A stretch of 64,000 nucleotides of DNA from Delphinapterus leucas. Lineage: Eukaryota; Chordata; Mammalia; Artiodactyla; Monodontidae. This document shows positions 22,741 to 34,965 of the stretch, one piece after another (the stretch's first letter is position 1; each line of letters opens with the position of its first letter). The translations under genes and the position numbers were made by a program. The notes beneath the pieces are model-generated. The model worked only from the letters and a program-made list of their open reading frames with translations, ran no database searches and had not been told where the DNA came from. The stretch lies in NCBI RefSeq assembly GCF_002288925.2, contig NW_022098008.1, positions 7,546,036 through 7,610,035 of the forward strand, written 5' to 3'.

Positions 22741-24224
22741 ACTGTTATCATTTATAAGCATTTTAATTGATATCAATCTGCATTGCCTCTGAAAAACACA
22801 TATTCAAAAAAATGAACAAAAAAATGAAGGAGACAGGTAATTTAGTTAAGCTCAATTTCTCTTCTAAACACTTCAAAATTCATTTATAAAAATGATTTTC
22901 TGATAACAAAATTACTTACATTGTACTATGAAAAATATATTTAACAAAGAAATGAGTACTTATTGTTACTCAATTGTTATCCTGTCCCTATGCCGTGTAT
23001 TTCTTTAGGCATATTTCTTGAAAGTTAAAATTGCTTTTGTCCAGAAAAAGAAAAACCCACACTATCTTTCTCCATAATTTATAAAAAAGAGATCTGGTCA
23101 CGTAGATACCAGTTCCTTAAAAATGGATTTTTTTCTGCAATGAGTGTTAGAGAGGCCTTCCTATCTTTCTATAAGATGAAGATAGAGAAACATGGGGAGA
23201 AATCCAGAGAAACTCTTGGGTTGAAATGTTTAGATTTTCTTTTCTCTAATGGAATATTTAAGGGTCAAATACAAACTAACCCACTCTGGGTGTGAGCACA
23301 CAGAAGACCACAGTCTATCAGTTTACAATAAAGTTATCATCTCTCACTGCTTTTCTCTGAGCGAGTGGACAAGCAAACAGCAGGGAGATTCAGCTCTAGA
23401 TATAACTGTAAATCTTGTCCTCCCAGGAGCCTGATAAAGACAGGCAAGGGGCTTATTCTCCTTGAAAGAAAAAGGGGGAACTGTCAACTCCTCCTGGGCG
23501 GCTGGGCCCTGTGGTGGTTGATGCCTGTGGATTCATGGCTGAACTTCAAATGCAGCTGCCTAGGAGACAGGAGTGCACAGATGATGCCTGGCCTCCCTGA
23601 CCTGATGCAGGACCTAGTTGCCTAAGTTGCACTTACAAGTTGCTGAGCTAGCAGAGCACCAGGAAAAAGGTGAATTGCCTCGTGCTTTGCAAACCAGAAA
23701 CTCCCATTTCAGCACCAGAAATACCTGTGTATGGCACAGGACTGTTTTCCTGCCTGTTATCCCCTGTCATGTCCCCCCAGAGCGTGCTGGGCTGGAGCTG
23801 GAGGACAGGTGCCCTTCCAGCTTCATTTAACTTGTGACACTCCTGTTAATGAGACCCCAACCCTCCCTGTCGCCCACTGAACCATCAGCAACTGGGCTAG
23901 AATAATTCCTGCCCTAGGCTAGTCCTGCAGGAAACACAAATCAGAACAAATTTCAAGCAGCCATTGGTTAAATTTAGGGAAAAGGTGTTATATAAAAGAG
24001 AGTTGTTAATCAATGTCACTATTTGTTATTATTAATCACAACAGCATCATTATTAGTTGGGAGGTCCCTAAGGTTATTTATTTCTCAACACTGATACCAA
24101 AGGAGGCATCACATTATATACCTCATTGTCTAAAATCATCTAGAAAGGAATATTCTAACGATTTTTATTAAACATAAAAACCTTCCTTCTACATAAGAAT
24201 ACCCATTTTGCCCATTTGCATTTT
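22741..24224. other. Intronic stretch with nothing recognised
   Basis: AT-rich at first, mixed later. No supported exon or repeat. Confidence 0.4.
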
Positions 24225-24310
24225 ACGTTACATTTATTTTCCCATTTGATTCTACAGCAATTCACATGTGTTAGATGAGAAAGTGAGGTTTAAAATACTT
24301 TCGTGGCCAG
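24225..24310 (-). repeat. MIR-like fragment
   Basis: TTAGATGAGAAAGTGAGGTTTAAAA resembles the reversed MIR core. Weak. Confidence 0.35.
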
Positions 24311-24661
24311 GTTAAAAAAAAATATGTGTGCGTAGCAGATTAATTCAGGAACACCAAATATGGGCATCATCACTGAATGTTATAACGCACTGAAAAATTT
24401 ATTTTAATCCTGACATCTGCTTACAGATGTTATACAGTGGCTGCTCCCCCACAGATACTGATGTGTTACTGTCATCACAACAGCCTGGTTTGCATCAGAA
24501 CTCTCTGCATCCTGGGATGCAGGATTCACAAGGATGCTAAGGTCCTCATCCCATTCAACCACGGGAAATCTGAAAGCCCTCGGGGCTCCTGTGCCCTCTC
24601 TCTTGGTGGCGCCTCGACAAGCGGCGCCAGCACGCCGGATGGTCCCCTGGGGCTGCCCTAC

Positions 24662-24869
24662 CTGCGCGTGTGGTGGAACTGGCACCTCTTCAGTGGGATC
24701 TTGGCCACGTGCTCCCGCAGACCCACGAACAGGACGCTCTGGCTGTGGAGGATCTGCAGGCTTCTAATGGGCTCTGGCCGCCTCTCGGGGAAGAGCTCCA
24801 TCTCTTCCAGCAAACAGCTGCCCGAGGTCTGAGTCAGGGGCGCCCGCACTTTTTTAATGGTGCCGTAAT
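24662..24869 (-). CDS. SEMA5A: SEMA5A internal exon: last sema blade
   Basis: Minus-strand exon of 208 nt. The acceptor is CGCCTCTGCAG and the donor GTAGGG from 24661. It begins with the last two bases of an Asp codon, then YGTIKKVRAPLTQ, and carries LLEEMELFPE, EPIRSLQILHSQ and SVLFVGLREHVAKIPLKRC. This is the usual end of a sema domain: an acidic 'EE-x-E-L-F' strand, a PIRSL strand, then a VGL strand leading into the first PSI cysteine. The last two bases (AG) are completed by T of the next exon to make Ser, giving HTRSACIGAQDPYCGWD across the join. No frameshift or stop is seen. Confidence 0.95.
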
Positions 24870-26318
24870 CTGCAGAGGCGACAGGGAAAGAAGAAAGTGA
24901 GGTCAACGGGTCGCACCAGCCACTCGCCAGCTGAGCCACCAGGGTTCTCCAGCCTGGCTGCATGTAGGATCATCTGCTGATGCCAGGGCCCTACCCTGGC
25001 TGGACCTGTTCAATTAGTCCCGCTGTATGTGGGACCAGGCACCAGTATTTTCCCAGCTCTCAGCAGCGCGGACATACAGCCAAGGACGAGAACCACTCGG
25101 CTACGAGCTGCCTGGTCCCGATGCAAGTCTAGAGACCCAGAGCACTGTAAGCTCACTGCGGCTCAATGCAGCCAGTTTTGCACCATCCCCTGGAGAACAT
25201 CAAGTGAGAGGAATCCCTGGATTCTCAGTGAGAGACAGAGGAGCTGACCCTGCTGCCCCAGCACAGAAGACCCCACATGATGGACAGCTGCAGATATGCA
25301 GGGAGCAGAGGACCACCTGCTTCCCTCCTGCTCCGGAAGTACATCCTTCTCTGCCTTTCTGTCTAGATCCCCTCCTTCCTCTCTTTCTCCCCCAAGCTTG
25401 TTCTGCGGGATGCTCTTCTGGGTCTCAGCTCCACGGCTTCTTCTCTCCTGTAATAATGAACATCCATTTCTGACTCGGTCCCCTCCCCACTCGAGCTTTT
25501 CTGCTCACCACGTGCTTATGCTCATTTATTTTGGCTATGAGCACTGCCCGAGGACAAGTGTCCTAGAGTCCCTGGAACCACAAAGACTCTCCAGAGTGGC
25601 TGTGATGGGCACAGAGAAGGGTCCTCTCCACCAGGGAGTGGCATGGTGCAGCCAACCCCCAGGGTTGGGACCCAGACTTGAAACGTGCTGTTGTCCTTGG
25701 CGCGCTGTGTTGAGGCCCCCAAGGCCAGTGTGCAAGTCCAGGGAATGAGACCCAACCCTCTAGAAGCACTTCTGAAAGCCGTTCACAAGTTCCTCAAATA
25801 ACCCTGAAGGCACTGACTTCATAAAACCCATGGGGATCTGAGTTTCAAAACGTTGTAATTCTTATTCTGTAAACACAGATAATGAGGCTATCAAGTCATC
25901 TAAAAAAGGAAATAAAATCAAGAACCTCTGGCTTCAAGGCTTCCGATCAATCTGCTAATCTCACAAAAGATTTGGACATTAAATACCTTTCCAGTTTTTC
26001 ATTCCTAGGAGAGTCCTTAGAGACGAAGGATGTTTACATTTAGAGAGAAAATACCTAGGTGGATATATATTATCCTGAGTTCATTAAGAAAAGTATATCC
26101 GAAACATCTCCAGTGAACATTTATTGATTATGAACTGACTGCTATAAGCACTATGCATGTAACAGTGTATAAAATTATGCATATATTAATGTATGCAGTA
26201 TTAGTAAACTACTGCTTAATTTTATTTTAGGTTAGCTGGTTAAACATGTCACTTTTGAGAAAGTTCAAGCACAAACAGGATAACTATGTATACTGGGAAG
26301 ATTAAAAATATAGTACCT
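24870..26318. other. Intronic stretch next to a sema exon, nothing firmly recognised
   Basis: GC-moderate to about 25.75 kb, then AT-rich. Overlapping open frames on both strands near 25.0-25.75 kb lack domains and splice context. Confidence 0.4.
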
Positions 26319-27005
26319 GTCTTTTTTTTTTTAACATCTTTATTGGAGTATAATTGCTTTACAATGGTGTGTTAGTTTCTGCTTTATAACAAAGTGAATC
26401 AGTTATACATTTACATATGTTCCCATATCTCTTCCCTCTTGTGTCTCCCTCCCACCCTCCCTATCCCACCCCTCTAGGTGGTCACAAAGCACCGAGCTGA
26501 TCTCCCTGTGCTATGTGGCTGCTTCCCACTAGCTATGTATTTTACATTTGGTAGTATATATATGTCCATGCCACTCTCTCACTTTGTCCCAGCTTACCCT
26601 TCCCCCTCCCCATATCCTCAAGTTCATTCTCTAGTAGGTCTGTGTCTTTATTCCCGTCTTGCCCCAGGTTGTTCATGACCTTTTTTTTTCTTAGATTCTA
26701 TATATATGTGTTAGCATACGGTACTTGTTTTTCTCTTTCTGACTTACTTCAGTCTGTATGACAGACTCTAGGCCCATCCACCTCACTACAAATAACTCAA
26801 TTTCGTTTCTTTTTATGGCTGAGTAATATTCCATTGTATATATGTGCCACATCTTCTTTATCCATTCATCTGTCAATGGACACTTAGGTTGCTTCCATGT
26901 CCTGGCCATTGTAAATAGAGCTGCAGTGAACATTGTGGTACGTGACTCTTTTTGAATTATGGTTTTCTCAGGGTATATGCCCAGTAGTGGGATTGCTGGG
27001 TCGTC
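26319..27005 (-). mobile_element. L1 3' fragment (ORF2 end plus 3' UTR)
   Basis: Minus-strand L1, with its tail (T run on plus) at about 26321. It reads back through the 3' UTR to the ORF2 C-terminus ([19 protein letters not shown] and [16 protein letters not shown] on the minus strand). L1 homology stops near 27005. A short GTCTTT at each end may be the duplication. 5'-truncated. Confidence 0.88.
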
Positions 27006-27050
27006 TTTAAGAGAAGAGTGTGTGTTTGTGAACGCACAGCAAGGGAGTGG

Positions 27051-27110
27051 GCGGGAACAGAGAGAGAGGGAGAGACGGGGAGAGGGAGGGGGGAGAGAGA
27101 GAGGCAGGGG
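27051..27110 (+). repeat. (GA)n purine tract
   Basis: GAGAGAGGGAGAGACGGGGAG and similar runs, almost entirely A and G. Confidence 0.8.
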
Positions 27111-27567
27111 AAGTCTACGCAGCAAGGCAGCATTTTAACAAATGCTCACACTTAAAGTGTGCAAAACAATTTGTATGTATTTACTGTGTAAGTCAATCTA
27201 ATTTTGACCTGGAGACCACAATTTCCAGCTGGCGGGAAATTCAACCCAGTGATGTTTGGGTCTTCCTGCTTGCATGGGGCAAAGCATCAAAGATGAGCCC
27301 GGCACCACGGCAGGGATGGGAACAGGTGGCAGCTTCAGGGAAGGTGACCTCAGCGTAGTGTCTCAGCCCCAATACCCTGAGAGGAGGTCTCCCCCGGCAG
27401 ACGGAAGTGCCAGCCTCCTGTGGACCAGTGACAGGCACGGAGCCTTTTCTGCCCTTTGGGACATCCCGACAATAGGACGCGGTCCGAGGCAGAAGTTAGG
27501 AGCCAGGGCCTGCCCCCATCCAGTGAGCTGCGAGGCTCTGATGAGTCTTAAGTAGAGACTCTTGGGA

Positions 27568-27988
27568 ATAAACACACTACTCTATATAAAATAGATAACT
27601 AGGGCTTCCGTGGTGGCGCAGTGTTTGAGAGTCCGCCTGCCGATGCAGGGGACGCGGGTTCGTGCCCTGGTCTGGGAAGATCCCACATGCCGCGGAGCGG
27701 CTGGGCCCGTGAGCCATGGCCGCTGAGCCTGCGCGTCCAGAGCCTGTGCTCTGCAACGGGAGAGGCCACAACAGTGAGAGGCCCGCGTACTGCAAAAAAA
27801 AAAAAGATAATAAGAACCTGCTGTAGAGCACAGGAAACTCTACTCAATACTCTGTAACAGCCTATATGGGAAAAGAATCTAAAAAAAAGAGCAGATATAT
27901 GTATACATATAACTGATTCACTTTGCTGTACACCTGAAACTAACACAACATTGTAAATCAACTATACTCCAATAAAAATTTTAAAAAG
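27568..27988 (+). mobile_element. L1 3' tail interrupted by a SINE
   Basis: L1 tail (CACTACTCTATATAAAATAG at the left, ACTCCAATAAAAATTTTAAA at the right) with a 14-bp duplication AGAGACTCTTGGGA at 27554-27567 and 27989-28002. A CHR SINE sits inside it. Confidence 0.88.
27602..27805 (+). mobile_element. CHR-type SINE nested in L1
   Basis: Starts GGGCTTCCGTGGTGGCGCAG and ends in an A run. L1 sequence (ATAGATAACTA before, ATAATAAGAACCTGCTG after) flanks it, so it landed after the L1 did. Confidence 0.92.
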
Positions 27989-28002
27989 AGAGACTCTTGG
28001 GA

Positions 28003-30185
28003 TAAAACTGAACATTTTAGAGCAATGCAGGGGTGGAAGTGAGGAGGGCCAGAAGAGGCGAGAGTCCAGGTGGCGAACTGTCATCTTTTGACAGTTACCG
28101 TGCTATTTTCATGGGAAACATGGGTGAGAGAACTAAATCCTATTCAACAGGTGCACAGAGACTGCTGGCTGTTTATTATTTATTTTGCTGATGGATTATT
28201 ACTCTGAGAAACCAATCAAAAACAATTCAAACGTCAATATGCTCATACGCACTTTGAATTCTTAAGCAATTGTGCGGGGAAAAAACAAATTTTCAAAGAT
28301 CTTTAATCATTTGATTTAAAAGAGCTAACCATCATTGATCAAAACTTCTCAATGTGTATTTCTGCACGCCTTGTATCTGACTTTCCAGCTGACTGGGATC
28401 TAACAAAACTAGAGGACTTCTTAGCATTTCAGAGAAGGGTACTCAGCGTGGACTTAGGTGCTCGTCCACCATCTACGCCTCTGCTGGGTCTTCTTCACTC
28501 TGAGCCACCTGATCATGTGAAGAGCCTCGTGAAGTTCCCCGTTCTGTTGGCAGCAGGGTCAGCACATCCGGACCCCAGGAGCCTCCTTCTGTTCCCTCAA
28601 CGCCTGCCCTTCCTCAGCCGGCAGCTTGGCCACACTGTTCACACACTGTCACCTTAGTGTAGAACACCTTTCTCACCTGGATGCCCCCAGAACACTCACC
28701 CTACGCTCCTGTCTCTGGCGTGAGCACCTGGACACATGCACGACCACACCCCTCTCCTGCCTCGGACCCTCTGCATCAGGTGTCAACACGGTACCAAGTC
28801 ACCCATGGGCCATGTGAGGCCCGAGCCCAAGCTGGTGTCAGTAAATCAGCTTTACTGCATGTGGGCAAATGGACCCAAGTTTGGTTTGGTAACAGAGCAA
28901 GGATGTGGCAAGGCCGTGTTTTTTTGTTTGTTTGTTTTTTCTTTTAGAGGCAGAAAGTCAGAGCCTGGCTCCTAAGAAAGCAAGGAACAAAGATCCACTT
29001 CATATGAGAGGACAGAACAGCAGGACTTGGGGAGGGCCCTCAGAGTACTTTTATGTTTTGCTGCCTTTGCTTTATAATATCTGCCACAGTTTAACTACTA
29101 ATTTCATTGTTTTGTGGCTTCTACACTTGCCGTTATTAAGCTCCATGAGGGCAGACAGTATCAGTTTTGTCCTCTGATGCCTGCAGAGCGGCATATGTGC
29201 TGGATGGGAGACTGAACTAACGAGTGAGGGAAGGAAGGCAGGAAGGAAGGCAGCTGTCATGGGAATGTCATTACCACTTGTACATTTGCTAAAAAGACTC
29301 CTGATGAATATTTTTGCATTGCAACATTTAATGAGAGGTACGATACCAGTCAGATCAGTCAGTGTGAAGGTGAAACAAGAAACAGTATTTCCCCAATTCC
29401 CAAATATTTCAACTAAAAGTGTCATAAACTAAATATGAATGAGGAAAATCATTTTCATTGGTTTCAGCTGAGAAAATATCAGCTCTGAAAATGCGCCATA
29501 GAAAAATAAAACCATGTACACCTGAAACTCAATACTCTAATCAAAGTCAGTGGAAGGAAAACAATCAATGCTAGAAATACAGAAAACCTTCTCGATCAGT
29601 CTGTAAAATTTTGAGATCAGAAAGGAAAGAGAAATTTGGCACTTCCTGTCAATTGCAGATCACTTCCCCAAGGAGAGAGAAGGAGAGCGAGCTTCTGGAA
29701 GTGCAGAATCGGAGCTGACAGCAAAATCACGGGGCTGGCACCGCCTTGGCCCAAATTCTCATAATATTCACCTTTTTGTGAGAATGTGAAACACTAATTA
29801 CGTTATGGACACACATTTGAGGGTCAGATATTTGTAGTTTATCTCTAAAATTGAAAACCACAGGTATTCGTGAAAGAGAGCTACTGCAAGATTTTTCATT
29901 TTCAGGCTGATGAAAGCTGATATAGTATGGTTGTCATTTGAAAGACATGAATAGTTGTAATTACATGAAAATGTAAATATTGTGCTGAAGAACTTATATT
30001 TGCCTAATTTCAGCAGAACAGGAAGCATGCTTATACTTTAGGGGTTGGCAGATTCAATAAAGCATGCCCACTTAAATTTGAATTTTAGATAAACCATTAA
30101 TTTTTTTAGTATTAGTACATCCAATTCAATATTATTCATGGTTTACCTGAAATTGAAATTAAAGTAGGCATCCTATATTTTTATT
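28003..30185. other. Intronic stretch, mostly unrecognised
   Basis: Contains a (TTTG)n run near 28920-28938, an L2 piece and a (GGAA)n run at 29226-29252. No exon supported. Confidence 0.4.
29120..29200 (+). repeat. L2-like fragment
   Basis: TTAAGCTCCATGAGGGCAGAC is the standard L2 tail block; the rest is diverged. Confidence 0.5.
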
Positions 30186-30189
30186 TGTT

Positions 30190-30325
30190 AAATCTGGCAG
30201 CCTTATTATATCCACATCTCATGCAATCATCTCAGCAAGCTGGTGAGGATGTGACAAATATATGCATGAGTATTCCCACTTTACAGATGAGAAAACTGAG
30301 TTTCAGAGAGTAGAGGATCTGATAT
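30190..30325 (-). repeat. MIR SINE
   Basis: CCCACTTTACAGATGAGAAA then ACTGAGTTTCAGAGAGTAGAG is the reversed MIR core. Confidence 0.7.
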
Positions 30326-30484
30326 ATATTTCCTATGAACTGTACTTTTAAAATCCTGTAAGGGAGTCAGACATGAAATGGAGGTTCACGTCAATGCTAA
30401 TGAACAAGAGAAAGTAACAATGGACCCCAAATAAACATTAATTAAAAAGCCAGTGTGATACCTAGGAAAGGGTAGTTATATTTA

Positions 30485-30716
30485 TTTTTTTATTTTTATT
30501 TTATTTTATTATTATTATTTTTTTGTGGTACGCGGGCCTCTCACTGTTGTGGCCTCTCCCGTTGCAGAGCACAGGCTCCGGACGCGCACGCTCAGAGGCC
30601 ATGGCTCACGGGCTCACCCGCTCCGCGGCATGTGGGATCTTTCTGGACCGGAGCACGAACCCGTGTCCCCTGCATCGGCAGGCGGACTCTCAACCACTGC
30701 GCCACCAGGGAAGCCC
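30485..30716 (-). mobile_element. CHR-type SINE
   Basis: Reverse copy with a long T/A-rich tail (30485-30527) and ending CCACCAGGGAAGCCC. The 14-bp duplication GGTAGTTATATTTA (30471-30484) is matched at 30717-30730 with one change. Confidence 0.92.
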
Positions 30717-30730
30717 GGTAGTTACATTTA

Positions 30731-31682
30731 GATTGTTTGCATACTCTTTTTATTCCATGAAATCTTCTGGAAGTCATGAAACGTAGCCAGTTGGGAGGTA
30801 GTTAGAAGGAAGGCAACATCCTGATCCATCGGAAGCTGCCCACGTGGAGGACAAACACGGTCAGCAGTTGCTTCAGAAAGCACCGGGGCCTCCTGGTTAC
30901 CAGGACCACATTCCTTTCCACAATCCAGGCAAAGACAGGCAAACACAGTGACTGATGTTCGTGCTCCCTTACACCGTCTATCTAAAGAGTGAGGCATGCA
31001 GAGCCAGATCAAACATGTCTGGATGAACAGAAGTTGTATGTACACTTAAAAGGTAGTATCTCTGGGAATAAGAGAAAGGCACAACTATCCCCCAAAACAA
31101 CAGCCATGCAAGGCACCGTCACCAGACCAGACCTTGAACAAATGAAGGGCTTCACTGAAGCGCTTGCCAGGGATATGAGAACTCTTCTGGGCACAAATCA
31201 TCAGACTGTAGGTCCAAACAATTCCTAATATTGATTTTTGCTGGTGACTAATAAAGTCATGGAAGACCAGAGGCACATCTGACAGCAGGTGGAAAACACA
31301 GAGGCAAAATTGGATTATTGTAATAAGAGAGGTATTCATTTCAACCTCAGTATTCTGAGCCATTAGGAAAATGACCAAAGGAAAAAGCAAAAGTCATAAA
31401 CAAAATGGTATACTAAGGTAAAGCTGGAACATTGTCACATGAAACAGTAATAAATCCAATTTTAAAAGTGATTTCTGGGGAAGAAATATTTACATAAAAC
31501 TTATCAGAAGACTGGAGGGTTACTTGAAAAGGACATGAAGAAATCCCCCCCAAAATTCCAACCACAAGAAACGATCCATGAAACACTGAAGTTTGCTCCA
31601 CGACCTCCAACCCACAGCAAAATATGTGCACATCCTATAGCTAATGAGCTACCAAGCAGCTTAGGGGGAGAGTAAGTAAAAT
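30731..31682. other. Intronic stretch with nothing recognised
   Basis: No exon or repeat family seen. Confidence 0.4.
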
Positions 31683-31695
31683 GAGAACAAAACCA

Positions 31696-32274
31696 GGGCT
31701 TCCCTGGTGGCATAGTGGTTAAGAATCCACCTGCCAATGCAGGGGACGTGGGTTCGAGCCCTGGTCCAGGAAGATCCCACAGGCCACAGAGCAGCTAAGC
31801 CCTTGTGCTACAACTACTGAGCCTGTGCTCTAGAGCCCGCGAGCCACAACTACTGAAGCCCGTGAGCCTAGAGCCCGTGCTCTGCAACAAGAGAAGTCAC
31901 CTCATGGACATATATACACTACCGAATGTGAAATAAATAGCTAGTGGGAAGCAGCCACATAGCACAGGGAGATCAGCTCGGTGCTCTGTGACCACTTAGA
32001 GCGGTGGGATAGGGAGGGTGGGAAGGAGACACAAGAGGGAAGAGATATGGGGACATATGTATATGTATACCTGATTCACTTTGTTATAAAGCAGAAACTA
32101 ACACACTATTGTAAAGCAATTATACTCCAATAAAGATGTTAAAAAAAAAAAGACAGAAGCCACCTTAATGAGAAGCACACTTGCCGCAACTAGAGAAAGC
32201 CCGCACACAGCAACGAAGGCCCGATGCAGCCAAGCTAAATTTAATTACTTAATTAATTAATTAATTTTTAAAAA
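31696..32274 (+). mobile_element. CHR-type SINE (older subfamily) split by an L1
   Basis: Left part 31696-31906 starts GGGCTTCCCTGGTGGCATAG. The right part from about 32155 resumes AGAAGCCACCTTAATGAG and ends with an (ATTA)n-like tail. The 13-bp duplication GAGAACAAAACCA at 31683-31695 and 32275-32287 encloses both halves. Confidence 0.9.
31907..32154 (+). mobile_element. L1 3' tail nested in a SINE
   Basis: Runs from GACATATATACACTACCGAA to AATAAAGATGTT plus an A run. Flanked by AGAAGTCACCTCATG (31892-31906) and AGAAGCCACCTTAATG (32155-32170), the diverged duplicate of the SINE target. Confidence 0.88.
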
Positions 32275-32524
32275 GAGAACAAAACCAAACAAACAAAAAT
32301 GTATGTTTTTCTGCAGAAAAAATATATTTTGGTTTCAATGAAAAAATGTTCTTAGAGCAAAGTGTGGTAGTAAAGAAAGCTGCCCGGACACGTTCCTAAC
32401 GCATTTCATGGGAACAGAGCGACTTGCACATGGGACCTGAGGAAGCAACAATGACTAGAATCCCCACAAAACTTTCGAGCACTGATGGCTGGAGGCGAGA
32501 GCCCACAGAGTGAGTCTAGACCGG

Positions 32525-32825
32525 CGTCATCCAACGGAACTGTAGCACCATCCATGCAAGTAATTGAAAATTTTTCTAGCAGTCACATTTAAAAAAGAAA
32601 AAAAAAAGAGCAGGTGAACTAAATTTAATTACAAATTTTTATTTAACCTGATGTATCCAAAATAGTGTACAATCTTCCAATACGTAATCAATATAAAATG
32701 ATTGAGCTATTTTGCATTCTCTTTTTCTACTAAGTCTTTGAAATGAGGGTTCAGTTCAGATTACCCACGTTTTGGGTGTGCAGCAGTCACATCAGGTTAT
32801 GGCTATGGTATTGGACAGCTTAGAG
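32525..32825. mobile_element. Possible MER5/Charlie-like DNA transposon
   Basis: The wording CATCCAACGGAACTGTAGC at the left and GGTATTGGACAGC at the right recalls hAT elements of the MER5 kind, with an AT-rich middle. Old; family and ends uncertain. Confidence 0.4.
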
Positions 32826-32829
32826 ATGT

Positions 32830-34575
32830 AGAGAGGTGGCCCAGTACTGCCTTGAAGAGCCAGGTGCCCACCACTCCCCAAAACGGGCAACAGCTTCATA
32901 ACCCACAACATGGCAAGCTTCATTTCACATATTTAGCCTTGCCATATGATTTCCACTGAAGAAAGGGTTCCAGCAGGAAGGGCTGAGAATAATTGAACAA
33001 AAGGTTCCATCTCCACAAATGTTTGAGAACGCTTGCACTAGAGCTCCTACTGCAGGTAAGGTGATGCAGGCCCTCAAAGGTTAACTGAAGGCTCATGGTG
33101 TCCAGCCAGTTAGTGTAGCCCTGATATTAGAAACTGGCTCCTAACGCCTCACCTGGCCACCTGTGTCACCTGCTGGTAATCTGCCCACAGGCAAATGACA
33201 GATGTCCTGTGAGAGTGAATGCAATTATTGCCAGCTTATATCAGAACCATATGGACTGCCACAGAGTAAGCACAACCACTAAAGAAGATTCTTTCTGTTT
33301 TTGTTCATTTTCTTTGTAGAGATTTCCTTTAATTAGAGGTTAAGCTTGTCCCTACTCTTTTGGAGTAGAGCTTCTGTATCACTTTTCTGAGAAAACCAAT
33401 GACCCTGACTGCCCTCCCAAACAGAACTGGTGAGGGCGAGGAGACTGTTCATAGTTCACAGCCTGGATAATCAACATATGAAAGCCAGTGCAAACAAGAA
33501 AAACAAAACAAAACACTGATGTATTTATACCAAAATTAAGCTAACAAGGAAAGAGAAGCATAGATGTAAACTTGATGTACAAATAGAAAACTACAGACCA
33601 CTTTTATTTTCCTAATTCAGTCAATTTTCAGAATCCAAGATAAGTCCTTGGGGGAGAATACGAGAGATCCCATTGGTATGGGCACTCTAATTGCAAATCA
33701 TCTACCATCATTATGATTTCCAAACTAAAATTTCAAACAGTCGTAGGACATTAGAGTTGGAAGGAACCTACAACAATATTTTGAATTTTGCAGGTGAGGA
33801 AAGCAAAGCCCAGAAAGGTTGAGTTCCAAAGATCAGACGATTGGGCCAAAATTTAGGTCCTCTGCATATCAATCAAGTGCCGGTTTCTAAATTTTTGAAG
33901 GTATTTTTGTTTTGAAAATATGGAAGGTATAATATACAATCCTTATAATGGTGCATCAGTAATAGTATGGCTGATAAATTTCTTAAAAGGTCAGGTGGTC
34001 TGATAAAACATTGTATTAAGCAGTAGTGGTTATTCAAGACAAAGATTAAGCTATGATTTACAGACATGCTTGTCTTATCCCAGAATTCCCTACACACGGA
34101 ACTAATAAACAAGTGGAGCCAGGACAGACCTGACTTCTCTACCAGGCTAGGGACTCTCATCTCCTCAAGTTCAGGAGGCAAACATGAGAATAAATGGATG
34201 AAAAATGCCTAGAATATTCTATTTCAGTTATTTTTTTTTAAAAAAAAGAGGATTTAAGGTGACAAAAGATTGGTTTAAACAAAAAACTTTTACAATAAAA
34301 ATGACTCTCTAACCACTAATTGCTTTATGTGATGTAAGCTGTATGTAATATAAACTCTAATGGATGTAATTCAGTTGTTAGTGGTTGAAAATTCACTCTA
34401 TTTTTGACTTTGGGGGAAAATAGCTGGTCTTTCTCTAAATTTCAGCGATCAGTTTGCTAATTAACATGGATTCAATAGTTTAAGCAAGATTCTATTCTGC
34501 ATCTTGATAGGGATGTTCAAATATAGCAATCTCTCATTTGGTATGAAATATACCTTATAATAAAATATGGATGAT
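32830..34575. other. Intronic stretch, mostly unrecognised
   Basis: A weak reversed MIR core (GCAGGTGAGGAAAGCAAAGC) lies near 33730-33830. Otherwise nothing named. Confidence 0.4.
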
Positions 34576-34576
34576 T

Positions 34577-34965
34577 ATGGGCTGGATTGTACCCCATCAA
34601 AATTCTTATGTTTAAGTTTTAATTCATAATACCTCAGAATGTGACTGTATTTGGAGATAGGGCTCTTAAAGAGGTAATTAAGGGAAAATGAAGTCATGTG
34701 GGTGGTTCCTAATCTAATGTGACTGGTGTCCTCATAAGAAGAGGAAATTAAGACATAGACTTGTGCACCCAACATGTGAGGATACGTCTGGAAGATGCCC
34801 GTCTGCAAGGCAAGGGGAGAGGTCTCAGAAGAAATAAACCCTGCCAACACCTTGATCTCGAACTTCTAGCCTCCAGAACGGTGAGCAATCAACTTCTGTT
34901 GTTTAACCCACCCAATCTGCAGTACTCTGTTATCTTTGTTAAGGCAGCCTGAGCAGGCTATCGGA
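34577..34965 (+). mobile_element. ERVL-MaLR LTR (MLT1/MST-like)
   Basis: Order of blocks: GGGCTGGATTGTACCCCATC, AATGTGACTGTATTTGGAGA, GTGTCCTCATAAGAAGAGG, CTTCTAGCCTCCAGAACGGT, then TGTTTAACCCACCCAATCTG. These follow the MaLR LTR consensus as I recall it. Antisense to SEMA5A. Confidence 0.75.

Larger units (their letters stand above)
9165..24661 (-). other. SEMA5A: SEMA5A intron, 15,497 bp, phase 2
   Basis: Intron between the last sema exon and the PSI exon. It contains four CHR SINEs, one L1 with 3' transduced sequence, L2 and MIR pieces, a minisatellite, a hAT element split by an LTR-like insert, and a possible LTR near 11.1-11.6 kb. No other coding exon could be supported. Confidence 0.85.

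Noticed and set aside
26691..27125. 144-codon minus-strand protein
   Set aside because: L1 ORF2 C-terminus joined by chance to a purine-tract translation upstream.
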